DNA of 64,000 bases from Verrucomicrobiales bacterium (GTDB taxonomy: Bacteria; Verrucomicrobiota; Verrucomicrobiia; Verrucomicrobiales; DEV007): NCBI GenBank assembly GCA_029213265.1, contig JARGNG010000005.1, forward strand, positions 62,001-126,000, written 5' to 3'. Made by a program: the position numbers and the translations under genes. Shown here piece by piece: positions 59,141 to 64,000 of this stretch (the first letter of the stretch is position 1; each line of letters begins with the position of its first letter). Under the pieces are notes generated by a model. It did not search any database. It was given only the letters and a program-made list of their open reading frames with translations, and had not been told where the DNA came from.

Positions 59141-60595
59141 TCACAAGACAGGTCCCAGCATGGCCAGCGCGTTGTTCCAGAACCGGGTGTGAAGGGGCCA
59201 TTCCTCAACCATTTCCTGCGTTACGGGATGAGACTGCGCTAGATAGTCATCCTGACGCATTCGCATCGCTGCGGTGACGTCCTCATCGCAGAGTAGAATA
59301 TTGTTTTCGTAGTTCAGATCAAAGCTGCGGCGATCCATATTGGCTGAGCCAATCAAGGTCACTTTCCCGTCAAGAGTCAGCGACTTGGTGTGTAGAAGCC
59401 CCCCCTCATACTCATGGATCTGCACGCCCGCATCCAGAAGCTCTTCGTAGTAGCTGCGGCTCGCTCCGCCCACGATGAAGGAGTCGTTTCGCGCCGGGAA
59501 GATGATCGTGGTCTCGACTCCCCGGCGGGCGCTCGCACACAGCGCCGCCTGCATCGACTCGTTGGGAACGTAGTAGGGGGTCGTGATAAAGAGTTCATTC
59601 CGCGCTTCATACATCAGGGTCTCGAAAACCTCTGACATCGCAGAGTGCCGAACGGTTGGGCCGGTGCCGATCACCTGGGCAGGAAAACCGGATTCACCTT
59701 CTGGAATAGGAGCTTGTAAGAGCTCGTCCAGATCTTCATCGACTGCCTCCATCCAGTCCGAAGCGAACAAGTGCTGATTCTGCCGGACAACCGGCCCTTC
59801 GAAACGCATCATTGCATCCACCCAGGGCGCGTATTTTGCTTTGACCCGGAACTCCGGATCAGCGCAGTTCTGACTTCCACAGTAGGTGACTGCATTGTCG
59901 ATCACGAGAATCTTGCGGTGGTTCCGCAAATCAATTCGGCCTTTCAAGGGGCGCAGCAGCGGATTTCCGATCGGAAGTGCCACCGCGACCTGAACACCGG
60001 CATCCGCCATCGCCTTCCAATGTTCTGAGCGAATCATGGGGCGGGAGCCGAGGCCGTCCGCCATGGCCCGGCAGGTGACACTGCGTCCGGCTGCCCTCTT
60101 CAGGGCCTCGACCATTTTCAATCCGTTGGTGTCGGTCAGCCAAATGTAGAAGGTGAGATGCACATGCTCCTGCGCGCCATCGATGTCCGCCACCATCGAC
60201 TCGATCGTAGCGTTGGAATCAGGAAGGAGCCGGGCACGGTTTCCACCCACCGCCGCGAAGCCGTTGACCGAATACCCCACCTGGAACAGCGACTCAAACC
60301 GATCCGGTATCTGTGGGCGGAAGTTTCCCGCATCGATGCCGGGCGTCTTGGACACATCAGGCATGCTTTCCAGTACCTTCCGCATCCGGGCAATCCGTTT
60401 ACGCCCGATGCTGGTTTCCCCCAAAAGCACGTACGTGATGACTCCAAACACCGGGAGAACCACGATCACCACGACCCAGGCCACCCGCGATGCCGGCTCC
60501 CTATGAGGTCGGAGAATCGCCCTGAGAATGGCGGAAAGATGAAGAAGAAAGAACAGGGCCGTTCCGGCTGCTCCGAGAATCTGATGATCAGTCAT
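59141..60595 (-). CDS. cls: Cardiolipin synthase (PLD superfamily)
   Basis: Two N-terminal TMs; HKD motifs NHRKILVIDNAVTYCGSQN and LHTKSLTLDGKVTLIGSANMDRRSFDLNYE. Confidence 0.92.
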   Translation of the reverse strand: MTDHQILGAAGTALFFLLHLSAILRAILRPHREPASRVAWVVVIVVLPVFGVITYVLLGETSIGRKRIARMRKVLESMPDVSKTPGIDAGNFRPQIPDRFESLFQVGYSVNGFAAVGGNRARLLPDSNATIESMVADIDGAQEHVHLTFYIWLTDTNGLKMVEALKRAAGRSVTCRAMADGLGSRPMIRSEHWKAMADAGVQVAVALPIGNPLLRPLKGRIDLRNHRKILVIDNAVTYCGSQNCADPEFRVKAKYAPWVDAMMRFEGPVVRQNQHLFASDWMEAVDEDLDELLQAPIPEGESGFPAQVIGTGPTVRHSAMSEVFETLMYEARNELFITTPYYVPNESMQAALCASARRGVETTIIFPARNDSFIVGGASRSYYEELLDAGVQIHEYEGGLLHTKSLTLDGKVTLIGSANMDRRSFDLNYENNILLCDEDVTAAMRMRQDDYLAQSHPVTQEMVEEWPLHTRFWNNALAMLGPVL

Positions 60596-61102
60596 TGTCT
60601 GGAATGGCGGGGACCTCGCTCGCGATCTCGACATCTATCGAGAAATTCAATGAAACCTCGGCAAAAATCTTTAAGATTCAAGGCCTTCTCAGTCTTCCCG
60701 CCAACAACTGGATCTCCCTCAATAAAGAGGATACGACTTTTTTGCTCCGATTGGTTCTAGTTCGGGGTGATCGATTCCTGTTGAGAGTGGCCTCGATATC
60801 TTACGAGGCTTCCATGTTTTCGGAAAAGTGCGATCCCGCTACCAGACGACTGACTGGTCCAGAGTTCCTGCCAGATAGAGCCGGCTTCTGCTCGATTGGC
60901 TCCCCCAACCCTCGCCGTTGCGCGGTAGCGGACGCATGCCCTGGAACCGGAGCATATCGCAAATATTCGGACACCGGACAGCCCTCAGGCTGGCGCGAAC
61001 GCGACATCAAAAAGCAATTTTCCAGCGGTTACTTTCCTGAAAACTCCTCCATCATGCAAGGGCTCCCGGACCCGGGGGAATTCCGTATGCCATCCTTTGA
61101 TC

Positions 61103-62698
61103 ATGAAATCACACCGACACAATCTTTCTGCGAAATTCGCCAGCCCGGGGTTTCCCTCGATCTCAGCTGTCTTGATGGCGATTGGGGTCCTCTTTGATGG
61201 AGGGAGAGCCCCGGCGGCGGAAGAGGAAACGCCTCCCAATGTCGTCGTCATCTTCGCTGACGACCTCGGCTACGGAGACCTCAGTTGTTACGGAGCGACA
61301 AAGCTCAAGACCCCGAACATCGACAGATTGGCTGCAGAAGGACGGCGCTTCACCGATGCTCACTCTGCTTCTGCAGTGTGCACTCCGTCGCGCTATGCAT
61401 TGATCACCGGGCGCTATCCCTTTCGCAAAGGGCTGTCACGCCCTGTCTTCCTCAGGACCGGATTGGTAATTGATAAAGAGCAGACATCGATCGCCGATGT
61501 GATGAAAAACGCGGGCTACTCGACCGCCTGCATCGGGAAGTGGCACCTCGGCTTTGGAGAGAAAACACCTGACTGGAACGGCGCCCTTAAACCGGGGCCT
61601 CTCGAAATGGGCTTCGATTACTACTACGGCGTCCCCGTGGTTAACAGCCATCCGCCTTTCGTGTATGTAGAAAATCATCACGTCGTCGGGCTCGTTCCCG
61701 AAGATCCTTTCGTCTACGGGAAAACGGCAAAGACGCAGGTCATTGAGGAAAAGATGATACGTGACATCGGCGGAGCAGACGCTGCGCATGCGCTGTACGA
61801 CGACTACGCGGTCGGCACACGCCTGGCTGAAAAATCAGTGGAGTGGATCAAAAAGAACAAAGACGATCCGTTTTTCCTGTTTCTCTCGACCACGAATATT
61901 CACCACCCCTTCACCCCCGCCAAGCGCTTTCAGGGAACCAGCGAGTGCGGACTCTACGGCGACTTTGTTCATGAGCTCGATTGGATGGTCGGCGAGGTCA
62001 TGGCGACGCTGGAGAAAAACGGACTGGCTGAAAACACACTCGTCATTTTCACGAGCGACAATGGCGGGATGATCAACATAACCGGCCAGAAAGCGATCAC
62101 GCAGGGGCACAAACTGAATGGGGAATTGTTAGGATTTAAATTTGACGGATGGGAAGGCGGGCATCGCGTTCCGTTTATCGCCCACTGGTCGGGAAAGATC
62201 AAAGCGGGCTCCGAATCAAAACAGCTGATTTGCAATGTCGACCTTCTCGCAACGATGGCGGCGCTCACGGGACAGGAGTTGAAGGCCGACGAAGGACCGG
62301 ACAGTTTTAATGTGCTTCCCGCTCTTACCTCCGATCCCGAAGAGCCTATCCGCGATCATCTCGTTCTTGGTGCCAGCAAGGAGAGTCACCTCGTGTTTCG
62401 GGATGGAGATTGGGTACTGATAACGGGCAAAGGTGGCGGTGGCTTCAACAGTTCAAAGGTGGGCTCACACACTTTCGGTGGAGCGGCCGCCCTGAAATTT
62501 GCAGGCCAAACCAACAGCGATATCGTGGACGGGAAAATCAAACCGGATGCGCCTGCCGCCCAGCTCTACGATCTTTCCTCCGACCCATCGCAGGCCACCA
62601 ATGTAATCGACATATATCCGGATCAGGCGGAGTCGATGCGGGCCAGGCTGAATCAGGTCAAAACTTCACCCGGCAGCCGTCCGGGCAACCGCAGGTAA
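61103..62698 (+). CDS. Sulfatase (arylsulfatase family)
   Basis: PPNVVVIFADDLGYGDLSCYGATKLKTPNIDRLAAEGRRFTDAHSASAVCTPSRYALITGRYPFRKGL contains the CxPSR formylglycine motif. Confidence 0.94.
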   Translation: MKSHRHNLSAKFASPGFPSISAVLMAIGVLFDGGRAPAAEEETPPNVVVIFADDLGYGDLSCYGATKLKTPNIDRLAAEGRRFTDAHSASAVCTPSRYALITGRYPFRKGLSRPVFLRTGLVIDKEQTSIADVMKNAGYSTACIGKWHLGFGEKTPDWNGALKPGPLEMGFDYYYGVPVVNSHPPFVYVENHHVVGLVPEDPFVYGKTAKTQVIEEKMIRDIGGADAAHALYDDYAVGTRLAEKSVEWIKKNKDDPFFLFLSTTNIHHPFTPAKRFQGTSECGLYGDFVHELDWMVGEVMATLEKNGLAENTLVIFTSDNGGMINITGQKAITQGHKLNGELLGFKFDGWEGGHRVPFIAHWSGKIKAGSESKQLICNVDLLATMAALTGQELKADEGPDSFNVLPALTSDPEEPIRDHLVLGASKESHLVFRDGDWVLITGKGGGGFNSSKVGSHTFGGAAALKFAGQTNSDIVDGKIKPDAPAAQLYDLSSDPSQATNVIDIYPDQAESMRARLNQVKTSPGSRPGNRR

Positions 62699-62828
62699 GC
62701 AAATGCTGCCGTTCCCGCGAAGGATGCGCTCCGGCCGAACATCGTTTTCACAATGATCGACGCTCCCGGGAATAGATCGAAGATCGAGGGAGCGAAAGGC
62801 CCACTTCCATTCCGGGGCGCGATCGGAA

Positions 62829-62930
62829 CTAGTGTTTCTGCTTCCACTTATCTGCGAAAGCGAGGATGAGAAGACCGGCAAGGGTCATCGAGCCGAAAAG
62901 AAGGAGAATGAAGAATAGGTCGGGATTCAT
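62829..62930 (-). CDS. Putative 33-aa membrane small protein
   Basis: Hand-translated: MNPDLFFILLLFGSMTLAGLLILAFADKWKQKH*; below the ORF-track length cutoff; no clear SD seen. Confidence 0.35.
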   Translation of the reverse strand: MNPDLFFILLLFGSMTLAGLLILAFADKWKQKH

Positions 62931-63120
62931 GAGTGGGTTAGGGAACGGTGTCCGGCCACCAGAATAGCCTCAAATCGGCCTTAGCAAAGCAGGATTTCAC
63001 CCCCTCCAACCCGGGACAAGGCGCGGTGACGGACGCATACGGTGAAAAACAATTTTCTGTCGGCAGTTCCCCCATATCCGCCCTCGTTTTCGGGAAAAGA
63101 AAGGCTCACATTGCGGTCTT

Positions 63121-64000
63121 ATGCGAATGAGAGCCATTCTACTTTTTCTGGCAGTCGGCACCATCACCGTTGCATCCCGCGCTGAAGACCGAATCGTTCC
63201 TCCAGGGTGGGACGCCGCGCTGGCCGGGGATCGAGTCATGGAGCAGCTCGTCACGTATACTGCAGCCGGGGTGAAAGGGGCTCACGATGCCGAACTCTCC
63301 CTCCATGAGCGCCATGCCTATATCGTTGCTGAAGTCGACGACGAAATGACCGGGGAAAGCGCGGCCCGCCCGAATATCTACAGCACCTTGTCCATCGTGA
63401 ATCTCGACTCCCTCAAGGTCGAGGACATCCAGGTGATTGCCCGGGGTGAACAGGCTTTCGAGAACACAACTCTCCCCGTAGGGGCGATCTTTGTTCCGCG
63501 CATCTACCCGATCAATGAGGACACGCTACGCTGCTACTTCGCGAGCGAACGCCCCGGGCAAAGGCAGTCTCAAATGTGGTATCGCGATTTCGACCTCAAG
63601 ACACGCACGTTTGCCCCGACGATCCACAAGGGAAAGCTGAAGACAGCCGCCGGCACCTTTGATATGCAGCCGCAACACTTCCACGCCGACGCTGCGGCCC
63701 GCGGATTCAGGAAACCTGCGAAGGACTTTGGTCTCTACCTCTTCGATTCCTTCAAAGTCTTCGACGGAAAAACCTACATCGCACTCAACAATTTCCCCGG
63801 AAAGCAGAATGCTCTCGCTCTCGTCCACGACAACTTCGCCACCTTCGAGATCCTCGGTCATTACAACGAGCCGCAATCTGCGAACCTGAGCGAGTCAGCA
63901 GTGAATCAACTCCCCGATGGAACCTGGATGGCGATCTGCCGAAACGACAGCGGGAACTATCATTTCACGACCAGCAAGGATGGTCGTTCCTGGACTTCCG
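63121..64000 (+). CDS. Secreted sialidase/BNR-like protein, truncated at window end
   Basis: Hand-translated open frame MRMRAILLFLAVGTITVASRAEDRIVPPGWDAALAGDRVMEQLVTYTAAGVKGAHDAELSLHERHAYIVAEVDDE...GTWMAICRNDSGNYHFTTSKDGRSWTS; the SxDGRSW-type repeat is BNR-like. Confidence 0.6.
   Translation, partial: MRMRAILLFLAVGTITVASRAEDRIVPPGWDAALAGDRVMEQLVTYTAAGVKGAHDAELSLHERHAYIVAEVDDEMTGESAARPNIYSTLSIVNLDSLKVEDIQVIARGEQAFENTTLPVGAIFVPRIYPINEDTLRCYFASERPGQRQSQMWYRDFDLKTRTFAPTIHKGKLKTAAGTFDMQPQHFHADAAARGFRKPAKDFGLYLFDSFKVFDGKTYIALNNFPGKQNALALVHDNFATFEILGHYNEPQSANLSESAVNQLPDGTWMAICRNDSGNYHFTTSKDGRSWTS

Noticed and set aside
60913-63045. Similarity of gcgcggtagcggacgcatgc (near 60920) and gcgcggtgacggacgcatac (near 63020)
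   Set aside because: About 20 nt with several mismatches; too short to claim a repeat family from two copies.

Overview
This 64 kb window looks like an ordinary chromosomal segment of a GC-rich Gram-negative bacterium. The protein repertoire (many secreted or TAT enzymes, sulfatase, ThuA, DUF1080, PQQ-propeller) suggests the PVC/Verrucomicrobia group, but this is inference. I found no rRNA, tRNA, CRISPR array, prophage or intact insertion sequence. Recognisable housekeeping genes are moaE, gnd, argH, a fur-family gene, manA, kdsD-like, dinB, trmB, a three-gene pnt transhydrogenase operon, rlmN, folC, ggt and cls. There is also an HME-RND metal-efflux operon with His-rich proteins at both ends. 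The items most worth follow-up are: (1) an acyltransferase/condensation-like protein with a degenerate HHxxxD motif, next to an ICMT-like methyltransferase and divergent from a serine-hydrolase lipoprotein (40.4-43.2 kb); (2) a TPR-CHAT protein with a putative signal peptide and intact His/Cys motifs; (3) a HAMP-linked class III cyclase-like protein with substituted catalytic positions; (4) a TAT amidohydrolase with a single-base frameshift and a CACC N-terminus; (5) a trypsin-like/P-domain protein lacking the His/Asp half of the protease; (6) a DUF1080-esterase fusion; (7) the metal-efflux locus with His-rich ends; (8) several intergenic inverted repeats and a 33-aa membrane small ORF. No clearly novel multi-gene system is proven from sequence alone.
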